From Bacteroidota bacterium (GTDB taxonomy: Bacteria > Bacteroidota > Bacteroidia > Chitinophagales > Chitinophagaceae): 6,789 nucleotides of DNA. The DNA lies in contig VBAU01000167.1 of NCBI GenBank assembly GCA_005883855.1, forward strand, positions 791 through 7,579. The letters are read 5' to 3'. Within the stretch, counting starts at the first letter, position 1; each line of letters begins with the position of its first letter. Of this stretch, positions 1-6,345 are shown one piece after another. The notes under the pieces were generated by a model. It was not told the origin of the DNA. It saw nothing but the letters and a program-made list of their open reading frames with translations, and searched no databases. Made by a program: the position numbers and the translations under genes.

Positions 1-623
1 GCTATTTTAATGAAAACAAATTGTATCCGCAATTGGCGGATGTCATCTTTCACTACAATAACCTTGTTGCATTCCGGGAAAATAAAAAATTCTTGCAAGA
101 GCATTTTCCAAAAAAGCTCTCAGGCATCCAGATGGAAAAACTGCAGTTTTTGTATGAACAGATGGTAGAGGATGACGAACTGATGAAAGAATTAGAAGAG
201 ATTATTAATTATTCCACCTCCACGATAAAGACAACGATCAACAACGGCACAGAGATTTATGAATTTATAGAGGACAAGCTGGTCATTATGCCGATCGGGC
301 TGGTGCCTCTCGACATTAATGAAGGCTATTTCTTTTTAAGCAGCGGACGAAAAAATACACGGGTTTATTATTACCGGCTCGCATTCTTTGAAAAGCACGA
401 TGAAAAATACCGCAGCATAAGAACGTCATACATAGACAATCAACGCCGCAGTATGAGTAACACATATGAGGCCATAAAAGCCGATCTCATACGACAAAGA
501 AACGAATTACCAAATCCAGCGGTATATGCCGTCGAAATAGACCTCAATTTTCCATACAATGAAACATTATTGCCGATTGCAAAGAGGAGCCTGGTAAAAT
601 ACATCTCACAGCAAGCTGCATAG
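1..623 (+). CDS. Conserved protein of unknown function, 3' part of gene
   Basis: The frame is open from the left edge (YFNENKLYPQ...) to the TAG at 621-623, so the real start lies outside the window and the TTG at 21 is not a credible start. About 206 residues are visible. I see no signal peptide and no membrane segment. The protein looks cytoplasmic and mixed alpha/beta, with a charged, Glu-rich helical stretch (KLQFLYEQMVEDDELMKELE) near visible residues 45-65. It ends in a segment, PFPYNETLLP-like, followed by a basic KRSLVKYISQ tail. It resembles a family of uncharacterised Bacteroidota proteins that I recognise only by general appearance, and I assign no function. It converges on the EamA transporter gene, with 18 bases between the two stops, and no obvious terminator hairpin lies in that gap. 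Confidence 0.8.
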   Translation, partial: YFNENKLYPQLADVIFHYNNLVAFRENKKFLQEHFPKKLSGIQMEKLQFLYEQMVEDDELMKELEEIINYSTSTIKTTINNGTEIYEFIEDKLVIMPIGLVPLDINEGYFFLSSGRKNTRVYYYRLAFFEKHDEKYRSIRTSYIDNQRRSMSNTYEAIKADLIRQRNELPNPAVYAVEIDLNFPYNETLLPIAKRSLVKYISQQAA

Positions 624-641
624 CAAATAACATAAACAGCA

Positions 642-1544
642 TCATTCGTATTCTGTTCTCGCGCCCAAGGCCGAAACGGTCGATTGTCGCCACACCCGCC
701 ACATCTGGAAGCACAGCGCCAGCACAATTAGTGAAAGACCTGTAAAGAAACTCCACCTCAGCTCTTTGTTTTCACGATAGATCATGAATGCAAGTAAAAT
801 TCCGTACACGGGTTCCAAATTGAATGAAAGATTAACGGTAAAGGCCGTGAGTTTTTTTAACGCATTTACAGAAAATTGGAATGCAAGCACGGAACAAAAC
901 CATGCAAGTACAAGTAACCACATCCAATCACTCAGCTTGGGGATAAAATACGAAGTCGGAAACCATTTTATGTAGAGCGGCATCACAAGGCTTAATGTAA
1001 GCCATCCCCCTGTTAGTTGGTAAGTAAGTAAAGTTTGCGGATTGATCCTTTGCACAAATTGGCGTATAACAATCATGACAATTGCTAGCAGTATGGCGCA
1101 GATAATGCCCAGAATGATCCCCGTTTTATATTTTGGATCAAAATGAAAAATGATATAGATGCCTGCAATGACGATAAGTCCAAGAAAGACTTCAATGGCA
1201 ATTATTTTTTTTTGAAAGAATAGCGGTTCAAGCAGTGCAGTAAAAAAACCAACAGATGCAAAACAAACAAGGGCTACAGAAACATTTGCATACTTGATGG
1301 ACCCATAAAATGTCAACCAATGCAAGGCCGATAAAAAGCCAATCCCCGTAAGTTTCAAAATATCCTTTGGCGAAATTTTTTGCAGTTTTTTCGTTAGGGA
1401 AAATAAGATCCACATCGTTACCGAACTGATCAGCAAGCGATACCAAACCAACCAGCCCTCATTCAGGGTGATAAGGCGGCCAAGAACTCCTGTAAATCCT
1501 GCCAACAAGATGGCGATGTGTAGCTCAAAAAAAGCCTTTCTCAT
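642..1544 (-). CDS. EamA-family (drug/metabolite transporter superfamily) permease
   Basis: This is a 300-residue inner-membrane protein with about ten hydrophobic helices. It is built as two tandem EamA repeats (roughly residues 5-135 and 145-285), the usual length and design of DMT-superfamily permeases. Each repeat ends in the family's recognisable helix pair: LLEPLFFQKKIIAIEVFLG in the first, and LEPVYGILLAFMIYRE followed by a final hydrophobic helix in the second. The N-terminus FFELHIAILLAGFTGVLGRLI enters the first helix directly, so the ATG at 1544 fits. The tail is basic and cytoplasmic (WRVWRQSTVSALGARTEYE). Members move small metabolites, often by export of amino acids or related compounds, but the substrate cannot be read from sequence. 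It is the last gene of a minus-strand run, 68 bases after the mannosyltransferase stop, and may also have its own promoter. Confidence 0.92.
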   Translation of the reverse strand: MRKAFFELHIAILLAGFTGVLGRLITLNEGWLVWYRLLISSVTMWILFSLTKKLQKISPKDILKLTGIGFLSALHWLTFYGSIKYANVSVALVCFASVGFFTALLEPLFFQKKIIAIEVFLGLIVIAGIYIIFHFDPKYKTGIILGIICAILLAIVMIVIRQFVQRINPQTLLTYQLTGGWLTLSLVMPLYIKWFPTSYFIPKLSDWMWLLVLAWFCSVLAFQFSVNALKKLTAFTVNLSFNLEPVYGILLAFMIYRENKELRWSFFTGLSLIVLALCFQMWRVWRQSTVSALGARTEYE

Positions 1545-1552
1545 GAAGATCG

Positions 1553-1560
1553 CAAAGCTA
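1553..1560 (-). promoter_or_regulatory. Possible Bacteroidota -7 promoter element for the EamA gene
   Basis: On the minus strand the sequence reads TAGCTTTG, a full match to the Bacteroidota -7 consensus TAnnTTTG. It sits 8 bases before the transporter ATG, so transcription from it would give an almost leaderless mRNA. I see no convincing TTTG-type -33 element at the usual spacing, so this could be a chance match in AT-rich sequence. Confidence 0.3.
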
Positions 1561-1612
1561 GAAAAACAAACGTTGAGAATGCATTCTAAGGTGTGGAGAT
1601 ATGATTAAATGG

Positions 1613-2427
1613 TTACTTGCTCTCCGCAACAATTTTATTCTCGGACAAAGAATTCACTTCTGTTCCGTCTATGTTCTTGACACGTTTTCTATAATTGGTG
1701 AACAAACTATGCCAACGAAGCTTTAGCACACCAAGAACTCCTTCTTTGACTATGCCTTTATTCATTTTCGATACACCTTGTGTTCGATCCTGGAAAATAA
1801 TAGGCACTTCCTTCAATTTAAAATGAAGCTTCCAGGCGGCAAATTTCATTTCAATCTGAAAAGCATACGCCGCAAAAACAATTTCATCGAGATTGATCGT
1901 TTCCAGAACTTCTTTCCTATAACAAACAAACCCGGCCGTAGGATCTTTGATTGGCATCCAGGTTATCAGTCGCGTGTAAAGTGAACCGCCTATAGAAAGC
2001 GCCACCCTGTCCCACGGCCAGTTTACGACGCCACCGGTTTTCACGTAGCGCGAGCCAATGGCAACATCAGCGCCTCCGGTTTTGCAGGCATGATAAAGTC
2101 TGGGCAGATCGTTGGGATTATGTGAAAAATCTGCATCCATTTCAAATATAAACTGGTAATTTTTTGCAATGGCCCATTTAAATCCATAAATATAAGCAGT
2201 GCCTAACCCCAGTTTATCAGTTCTTTCCTCAATAAATAATTGCCCGGTAAATTTTGATTGTAAATCTTTTACTATTTGCGCTGTGCCATCCGGTGAGCCA
2301 TCATCAATTACAAGCACATGAAAATTATCGTGAAGATTAAAGATAGCATAAGATTAAAGATGGCATGCAGAATGCCAGAAATATTCTCCTTCTCATTATA
2401 CGTTGGTATGACGACGAGCTTCTCCAC
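1613..2427 (-). pseudogene. Polyprenol-phosphate mannosyltransferase (DPM1-like GT2), split by a frameshift
   Basis: This GT2-family enzyme would transfer mannose, or a related sugar, from a nucleotide donor to polyprenyl phosphate on the cytoplasmic membrane face, supplying glycan or glycoprotein synthesis. Two frames carry it. The first opens at GTG 2427 (VEKLVVIPTYNEKENISGI), holds the N-terminal donor-binding PTYNE motif, and stops after 39 codons at 2310-2308. The second runs from about 2317 to 1613 and carries VIDDGSPDG, the catalytic EMDADFSHNP motif (DAD at its residues 61-63), GSRYVKTGGV and QDRTQGVSKM. Removing one copy of the 17-bp tandem duplication at 2333-2366 joins them as LHAIFNLHDNFHVLVIDDG, giving 265 residues, normal for DPM1-like enzymes without a membrane domain. 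A restart at GTG 2317 would lack the first beta strand and PTYNE, so it is probably inactive. No other disabling change is visible. It lies 61 bases downstream of the exonuclease gene, on the same strand. Confidence 0.85.
2333..2366. repeat. 17-bp imperfect tandem duplication inside the mannosyltransferase gene
   Basis: The two adjacent copies are 2333-2349 (AAGATTAAAGATAGCAT) and 2350-2366 (AAGATTAAAGATGGCAT). They differ only at the thirteenth base, A versus G. Because 17 is not a multiple of three, the duplication shifts the reading frame of the minus-strand gene. The mismatch is synonymous: after loss of either copy the Ala codon reads GCC or GCT and the protein is identical. Confidence 0.95.
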
Positions 2428-2488
2428 TCCTAATTAACTAAAATTACGAAATTGTTTGGCGGCTGATTATAAATTTAGGGGCAATTTG

Positions 2489-3259
2489 TTAATTCTTCTT
2501 CAGCATTGTCCGGGTGTAAATCTCGGTGAGCTTTTGCTTGGTGTGCATAGGAAAATCACCCTTCATCATCCAATCATAATATTGAGGCTCGGCTTTCAGC
2601 ACATCGCAGATTGGCCGCCCTTTGTGTTTACCAAAATTAAAAATCTCGACTCCATTATCAAGTGTAAAGCGACGGGCCAGATCAACGATCACTTCCTCCC
2701 CAATCACTTTTAATATAGAGTCCAAGGTAGAACCAAGATCGGGATAACGTTCCAATTGGGCATGAAAAATTTCAACGGTGGCCACCGCATCTGCTTCGGC
2801 ACTGTGAGCACCATTGTGAATTTTATTGCAATAAAACTTGTAGGCAGCACTTAACGTTCGTTGTTCCATCAGGTGGAATATCTTTTGGACATCTACCAGC
2901 TTCCGATTCCTCATATCAAAATCCACCTCAGCACGTAAGAACTCCTCCATGAGCATTGGGATATCAAACCGGTTTGAATTGTAGCCGGCAAGATCACAAC
3001 CGTCGAGCACTTGCTTTAATTCGTGAGCCACTTGCTTAAAGGTTGGCGCATCCTTGACCATTTCGTCAGTAATACCATGCAATTCGGTGACTGATCTCGG
3101 GATGGGCATTTGGGGATTTATGATCTTGCGCTTGATAACCTGGTTGCCGTCGGGTAAAAGTTTGACGATAGCAATCTCGATAATTCGGTCGGCGCCTAAA
3201 TTAGTGCCGGTAGTTTCCAGATCAATTACAGCCAGTGGTTTTTTCAATTGCAGCAGCAT
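2489..3259 (-). CDS. DnaQ-like DEDDh 3'-5' exonuclease with C-terminal FGKHKGR domain
   Basis: This is a 256-residue cytoplasmic exonuclease of the RNase T/DnaQ fold. All DEDDh metal-binding positions are present: D13 and E15 in VIDLETTG (Exo I), D99 in GYNSNRFDIPML (Exo II), and H152 and D157 in GAHSAEADA (Exo III). The nuclease domain spans about residues 8-170. After a linker, residues about 205-236 form a second small domain, FNFGKHKGRPICDVL...PQYYDWMMKGDFP, resembling the DUF3820-type module found at the C-terminus of some Bacteroidota exonucleases. It is not the replicative proofreading subunit by context, since no polymerase gene is near. It probably acts in repair or nucleic-acid turnover. 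I chose ATG 3259 over the longer TTG start at 3286 for three reasons: AAAGGGA lies just upstream, family members begin close to this point, and a promoter -7 match covers 3284-3291. Confidence 0.9.
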   Translation of the reverse strand: MLLQLKKPLAVIDLETTGTNLGADRIIEIAIVKLLPDGNQVIKRKIINPQMPIPRSVTELHGITDEMVKDAPTFKQVAHELKQVLDGCDLAGYNSNRFDIPMLMEEFLRAEVDFDMRNRKLVDVQKIFHLMEQRTLSAAYKFYCNKIHNGAHSAEADAVATVEIFHAQLERYPDLGSTLDSILKVIGEEVIVDLARRFTLDNGVEIFNFGKHKGRPICDVLKAEPQYYDWMMKGDFPMHTKQKLTEIYTRTMLKKN

Positions 3260-3283
3260 TATCCCTTTAATTTTTGTGTCTTG

Positions 3284-3291
3284 CAAACGTA
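3284..3291 (-). promoter_or_regulatory. Candidate -7 promoter element for the exonuclease gene
   Basis: On the minus strand the sequence reads TACGTTTG, matching the Bacteroidota -7 consensus TAnnTTTG. Transcription would begin about 5-7 bases further on, leaving a leader of about 20 bases before ATG 3259 with an AAAGGGA Shine-Dalgarno-like stretch. No strong -33 TTTG is visible. This site would drive the exonuclease and possibly the mannosyltransferase and transporter genes behind it. Confidence 0.45.
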
Positions 3292-3588
3292 AGCTATTTC
3301 AGTAATCTGGGGAACTGATTTTTCACGTAAGAATAATGATGTTTCGGGTAATTTATTGCGCAATTATCGACATTATGCGCGCCGCTTCTTCACCCGATAT
3401 GCGCGTGAACCGTTCTCTGTGCAAGCCGATAAATTAGTCACATCCTCTGGCCCTCGCATGATCTGCAGGAAATTGAATACAACAACTATCCTCATAACTA
3501 TATATCGTTTCAGGCATAAATCTTTCATTTTCAATTAGACTTCATCGGCTACTTCTATTAGAAGATCGGCATAAATCAAAATGAAATG
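3292..3588. other. Intergenic region between divergent genes, no gene seen
   Basis: This is about 300 bases between the two outward-facing candidate promoters. I checked it for tRNA-like sequence, known riboswitch cores, long hairpins and credible small genes and found none. The reading frames here begin at weak codons and give arginine-rich, low-plausibility peptides. A stretch around 3356-3410 is rich in GCGC, with several short self-complementary runs but no extended stem. It may be regulatory or simply spacer. Confidence 0.5.
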
Positions 3589-3596
3589 TATATTTG
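3589..3596 (+). promoter_or_regulatory. Candidate -7 promoter element for the lipoprotein-ytxJ pair
   Basis: The sequence TATATTTG matches the Bacteroidota -7 consensus TAnnTTTG. It lies 47 bases before the lipoprotein ATG at 3644, giving a leader of roughly 40 bases. The leader contains a short palindrome, AAAAACGTTTTT, at 3614-3625. No clear -33 element is seen. Confidence 0.45.
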
Positions 3597-3643
3597 TGAA
3601 ATAATTGACAGTGAAAAACGTTTTTAGACAAAATTCCCCTGTA

Positions 3644-3769
3644 ATGAGAAACAAGTTCCTTGCGTTTGTTTTCCTTGCATTGGCTGCGATTGCAATCAGC
3701 TCCTGCTATTCGTCCCGTAAATCTGGATGCCCCATGAATCCGCAGAGTAGCTACAGATTTAGAGGATAA
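3644..3769 (+). CDS. Small lipoprotein, 41 residues
   Basis: ATG at 3644 opens a 41-residue frame ending at TAA 3767-3769. The first residues, MRNK, are basic. They are followed by a hydrophobic stretch, FLAFVFLALAAIAI, and a lipobox ISSC with the cysteine at position 21, the classic type II signal peptide. The mature peptide would be only about 21 residues, CYSSRKSGCPMNPQSSYRFRG: polar, basic, with a second cysteine at position 29. It is probably anchored in a membrane facing the periplasm or outer membrane. An in-frame GTG at 3611 would add 11 residues, but ATG gives the more normal signal peptide. The gene stands 23 bases ahead of ytxJ on the same strand, so the two are probably co-transcribed. 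No function is known to me. Comparably tiny Cys-containing lipoproteins are common in Bacteroidota. Confidence 0.72.
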   Translation: MRNKFLAFVFLALAAIAISSCYSSRKSGCPMNPQSSYRFRG

Positions 3770-3792
3770 TTGTTTTATCATAACGTTAAGCT

Positions 3793-4131
3793 ATGCATTG
3801 GATCCACCTCACAGATGAGGACCAGCTACAAAAAATCGTTGTAAGGTCCCAGGAAAAACCACAAGTGATCTTTAAATACAGCACTCACTGTGACCTGAGT
3901 GAAACTATATTCCAACGTCTTCAAAAAAAACGTTGCCCCCAGCATATCGACTTCCATTTTCTTGACTTGACCGGCCACGCCGACATTGCGGAAAAAGTGT
4001 CGACCATTTTTCACGTCGCTGACCTGTCACCACAAATTCTGATCATTAGAGACGGCGAATGCATTTTTAATGAAAGTAATCCGGAAATTTGCCTCGAGCA
4101 AATTATGGAACATGTGACTGCAGCAGTGTAG
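3793..4131 (+). CDS. ytxJ: Bacillithiol-system redox protein YtxJ
   Basis: This 112-residue cytoplasmic thioredoxin-fold protein is the full usual size for YtxJ. The family hallmark is clear: VIFKYSTHCDLSETIFQRL, with a single active-site cysteine (C33) after STH, matching the monothiol KHSTxC pattern. The characteristic SPQILIIRDGECIFNES block follows, with the cis-proline at P80. YtxJ proteins are thought to act as monothiol bacilliredoxin-like factors that remove bacillithiol from mixed disulfides on proteins; that role is family inference. Extra cysteines lie at C48, C90 and C100, of which C90 sits in the conserved GEC segment. The gene follows the small lipoprotein gene closely and ends 4 bases before the stop of the convergent MFS gene. 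Confidence 0.9.
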   Translation: MHWIHLTDEDQLQKIVVRSQEKPQVIFKYSTHCDLSETIFQRLQKKRCPQHIDFHFLDLTGHADIAEKVSTIFHVADLSPQILIIRDGECIFNESNPEICLEQIMEHVTAAV

Positions 4132-4135
4132 AAAC

Positions 4136-5455
4136 TTAATTCAACTCAATTCGCTTCATTTTCGGAGCTAACAAGTGCATGAAAAGCCACGCGCAGAGAT
4201 AAGCGCCTCCACAGACAATAAACATGATGTAATAAGCCGTTTCAATTTTGCCAATTGCCCGGTAATGAACAAAAAGATTTTTTTGAACGAGCCATGTCAG
4301 TAAGATACCGCCAAGCGCACCAAACATTCCTCCAATTCCGGTTACTGAGGCCGTGGAATTTTTTGGAAACATGTCACTCACGGTTGTAAAAATGCTGGCA
4401 CTCCAGGCCTGGTGAGCCGCGGCCGCCAACCCGATGATCACAATAGCAAACCACATGTTGATGTTTCCCAGCACCTGGGCAAATACGATGGGCGTTACCA
4501 CGAATGCATAGATAAGCATAGAAGTTTTTCTTGCTCTAAATGCGGGCCATCCATTACGAATCATGTTAAGCGGGAGCCAACCGCCGGCAATGCTCCCGAC
4601 AGTCGACAACGTATAGACTAATGCCACGGGCAAGGAGACCGCAGTTCCTTTTATTCCATATTGACTCAGCAGAAAGTCCGGCAGCCAAAACAGATAAAAC
4701 CACCACACCGGGTCCGTCAAAAATTTTCCAGTGGCAAACGCCCAGGTTTGTTTATATCGCAAGAGTTCTCCCCAGGATAACCTTGGGCTTGTCAACTCGG
4801 TGTCGCCCTGTTCATCCTTGTCGCCATGTATATAATCGTACTCGGGCCGTGAAAGCCTTTTTTGCCGTTGTGGTACGTCGTAATAAATAAACCAAAATAT
4901 TAACCAAAAAAAACCAAAGGCGCCGGTTATGATGAAAGCCCACTGCCAGCCCCACGCCTTGACAATGAATGGGACTGTTAATGGCGCGGCTATCGCTCCA
5001 ATATTGGCGCCCGAATTAAAGATCCCGGTGGCAAATGCTCTTTCTTTTTTTGGAAACCATTCTGCGACTGTCTTTATTGCAGCCGGAAAATTTCCCGCTT
5101 CACTTACTCCTAAAACGGAACGAGCCGTTATAAAACCGGTAACAGTATTCACAAAAGCGTGCCCGACCGAAGCCAAGCTCCAAGCGATAAGTGCCAGGGC
5201 ATAGCCCAGCTTTGTTCCGATCTTATCAATAAATCTACCTGCGATAAGCAAACCTGCAGCATAGGATATTTTAAATGCAAGCTCCACATTTGCATAGTCG
5301 GCGTCATCCCACTGAAGTGTGTCCGTGAAAGTTGACTTTAGAAAACTGATCACACTGCGGTCAATGTAATTGATAGTGGTAGCACAGAAAACAAGAGCAC
5401 AAATTGTCCACCTGTATTTTCCTATGGCCGGCTGCACTCCAGGGGTCGATTGCAT
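4136..5455 (-). CDS. MFS transporter, ACS family, hexuronate (ExuT)-like
   Basis: This 439-residue inner-membrane protein is predicted to have 12 membrane helices in two six-helix halves, joined by a charged central loop (about residues 200-235, DVPQRQKRLSRPEYDYIHG...). Anion:cation symporter family traits are plain: INYIDRSVISF in helix 1, the MFS motif-A-like GRFIDKIGTKLG, and the strongly conserved RSVLGVSEAGNFPAAIKTVAEWFP block followed by ERAFATGIFNSGANIGA. Family members import hexuronates, glucarate and similar acids with protons. Its position 7 bases after the KDPG aldolase gene, with a KdgK gene just upstream, supports galacturonate, glucuronate or 2-keto-3-deoxygluconate as substrate; the exact one is inference. 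No Shine-Dalgarno precedes the ATG, so translation may be coupled to the aldolase gene. The stop is 4 bases from that of ytxJ. Confidence 0.92.
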   Translation of the reverse strand: MQSTPGVQPAIGKYRWTICALVFCATTINYIDRSVISFLKSTFTDTLQWDDADYANVELAFKISYAAGLLIAGRFIDKIGTKLGYALALIAWSLASVGHAFVNTVTGFITARSVLGVSEAGNFPAAIKTVAEWFPKKERAFATGIFNSGANIGAIAAPLTVPFIVKAWGWQWAFIITGAFGFFWLIFWFIYYDVPQRQKRLSRPEYDYIHGDKDEQGDTELTSPRLSWGELLRYKQTWAFATGKFLTDPVWWFYLFWLPDFLLSQYGIKGTAVSLPVALVYTLSTVGSIAGGWLPLNMIRNGWPAFRARKTSMLIYAFVVTPIVFAQVLGNINMWFAIVIIGLAAAAHQAWSASIFTTVSDMFPKNSTASVTGIGGMFGALGGILLTWLVQKNLFVHYRAIGKIETAYYIMFIVCGGAYLCAWLFMHLLAPKMKRIELN

Positions 5456-5462
5456 GAAGTGT

Positions 5463-6125
5463 TTATTGTTTTATGGATTGAATGGTTGCGAGAACTTCCC
5501 TGGTCAGCTTTTCAATCGTTTTATAGTCGTTTTGTTCCATTAATTTCTTGCCGATCAATTTACTGCCCATGCCTACTGCACAAACACCGGCCTTAAACCA
5601 TGACTGGAGATTTTCCCTGGTTGTGTCAACGCCGCCGGTCGGCATAAAGAATAAATGAGGAAAAATGTCTTTAATGCTGCTTACAAACTCAGGTCCCAAT
5701 AGATTACCGGGAAAAATTTTGATAAATGTAATTTCTTTGTTCTCCGCAGCAATAATTTCGCTCGGGGTCATACAGCCCGGAGCGTAAAAAATATTTTGTT
5801 GTGCCGCATAGTCCACAACCTCCATAACAAGACCCGGGCTAACCAGGAAATCGGCGCCCGCATTCACATAATCTTCCGCTTGCTGCAAGCTTTTGATTGT
5901 CCCCACGCCAAGTAACATTCCTTGCATCTCGCTATTCCGGACCTTTACCAACTTCTTAAAATTATTAAGCGCTGCCTGTCCCCTATTTGTGTATTCCACG
6001 GCTTTGATACCCGCGCGATGAAGAGCTTTCAACACTTCCATACTCACCGTTTCATCCGCGTTAAAATACAAGGGCAGTATTCCTTGCTGAATAATGATAT
6101 CGATTGTGGATTGCTTATCTACCAT
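5463..6125 (-). CDS. eda: 2-dehydro-3-deoxy-6-phosphogluconate (KDPG) aldolase
   Basis: This 220-residue cytoplasmic class I aldolase splits KDPG to pyruvate and glyceraldehyde 3-phosphate. It has a TIM-barrel fold and is full length for the family. The Schiff-base lysine is K136 in FIKIFPGN. The general acid/base glutamate and substrate arginine are E44 and R48 in VEYTNRG. GVGTIKS (T76) and the phosphate-binding PTGGV (162-166) are also present. The enzyme may also act on 4-hydroxy-2-oxoglutarate. ATG 6125 is chosen because GGGAG at 6133-6137 lies 7 bases upstream. The frame remains open to 6215, but the extra residues (SPDGYRDTSTLC...) are unlike the family and run through a hairpin repeat. 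It works after KdgK, encoded upstream, and is followed 7 bases later by the MFS transporter gene. Confidence 0.95.
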   Translation of the reverse strand: MVDKQSTIDIIIQQGILPLYFNADETVSMEVLKALHRAGIKAVEYTNRGQAALNNFKKLVKVRNSEMQGMLLGVGTIKSLQQAEDYVNAGADFLVSPGLVMEVVDYAAQQNIFYAPGCMTPSEIIAAENKEITFIKIFPGNLLGPEFVSSIKDIFPHLFFMPTGGVDTTRENLQSWFKAGVCAVGMGSKLIGKKLMEQNDYKTIEKLTREVLATIQSIKQ

Positions 6126-6132
6126 AAAAGAT

Positions 6133-6137
6133 CTCCC
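6133..6137 (-). promoter_or_regulatory. Shine-Dalgarno site that fixes the eda start
   Basis: The minus strand reads GGGAG with 7 bases before ATG 6125. It is one of the few well-spaced Shine-Dalgarno sequences in this window, and it favours the 220-residue form over the 250-residue open frame. Confidence 0.6.
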
Positions 6138-6192
6138 GAATGGTGAAAGACTGTCTTGAATTTTGCCGATTAAAGAGCAAAGCGTTGAAGTG

Positions 6193-6210
6193 TCCCGATA
6201 GCCATCGGGA
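6193..6210. repeat. Perfect 7-bp hairpin TCCCGAT-agcc-ATCGGGA
   Basis: TCCCGAT at 6193-6199 and ATCGGGA at 6204-6210 form a perfect GC-rich stem with a four-base loop. The flanking TG and ACA could extend it past a one-base bulge. It lies between the kdgK stop and the eda start. No T-run follows on either strand, so it is not a classical intrinsic terminator. The sequence resembles short CCCGAT/ATCGGG palindromes that I associate with Bacteroidota intergenic regions. A role in mRNA stabilisation or partial attenuation is possible. Confidence 0.6.
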
Positions 6211-6261
6211 GACAAAACGGAAGCAAAATAAGGTTACTGACGCCGGTAACATAATGATTAC

Positions 6262-6326
6262 AGATTGCTTCGTCGCTGCTGAACTTGTCTTGTTAACACC
6301 ACAATTTGTCGCTCCTCGCAATGGCG
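6262..6326. repeat. REP-like dispersed repeat, ATTGC...GCAAT imperfect inverted repeat
   Basis: The left arm AGATTGCTTCGTCGC (from 6262) and the right arm TCGCTCCTCGCAATGGCG (to 6326) resemble the two halves of a widespread intergenic element, read on the other strand as CATTGCGAGGAGCGA...GCGACGAAGCAATCT. Here the halves are separated by about 30 bases that include GTTAAC. Recognition is from memory of the motif. Copy number in this genome cannot be judged from one window. Confidence 0.5.
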
Positions 6327-6345
6327 TGGGCGAGAAGGTTGTTCG

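Noticed and set aside
1613..2317. Treating the downstream mannosyltransferase frame as a complete gene from GTG 2317
   Set aside because: It would lack the first beta strand and the PTYNE donor-binding motif, which are present in a different frame just upstream. The broken-gene reading explains all the sequence.
3260..3286. Nine-residue extension of the exonuclease from TTG 3286
   Set aside because: ATG 3259 has an AAAGGGA stretch upstream and fits the family start, and a -7 promoter match overlaps the TTG.
3356..3538. 60-codon plus-strand open frame in the intergenic region
   Set aside because: It starts at TTG, encodes an Arg-rich peptide without any recognisable pattern, has no ribosome site, and sits between promoter-like sites. 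It is probably spacer.
4412..5204. Three plus-strand open frames (69-91 codons) opposite the MFS transporter gene
   Set aside because: They are antisense shadows of a strongly conserved membrane protein, with no independent start signals or recognisable domains.
6193..6210. Intrinsic terminator after kdgK
   Set aside because: The stem is good, but no run of T follows on either strand, so it is listed as a hairpin repeat instead.
6126..6215. 30-residue N-terminal extension of the KDPG aldolase
   Set aside because: The residues are unlike the family and run through a hairpin repeat. A well-spaced GGGAG precedes ATG 6125 instead.
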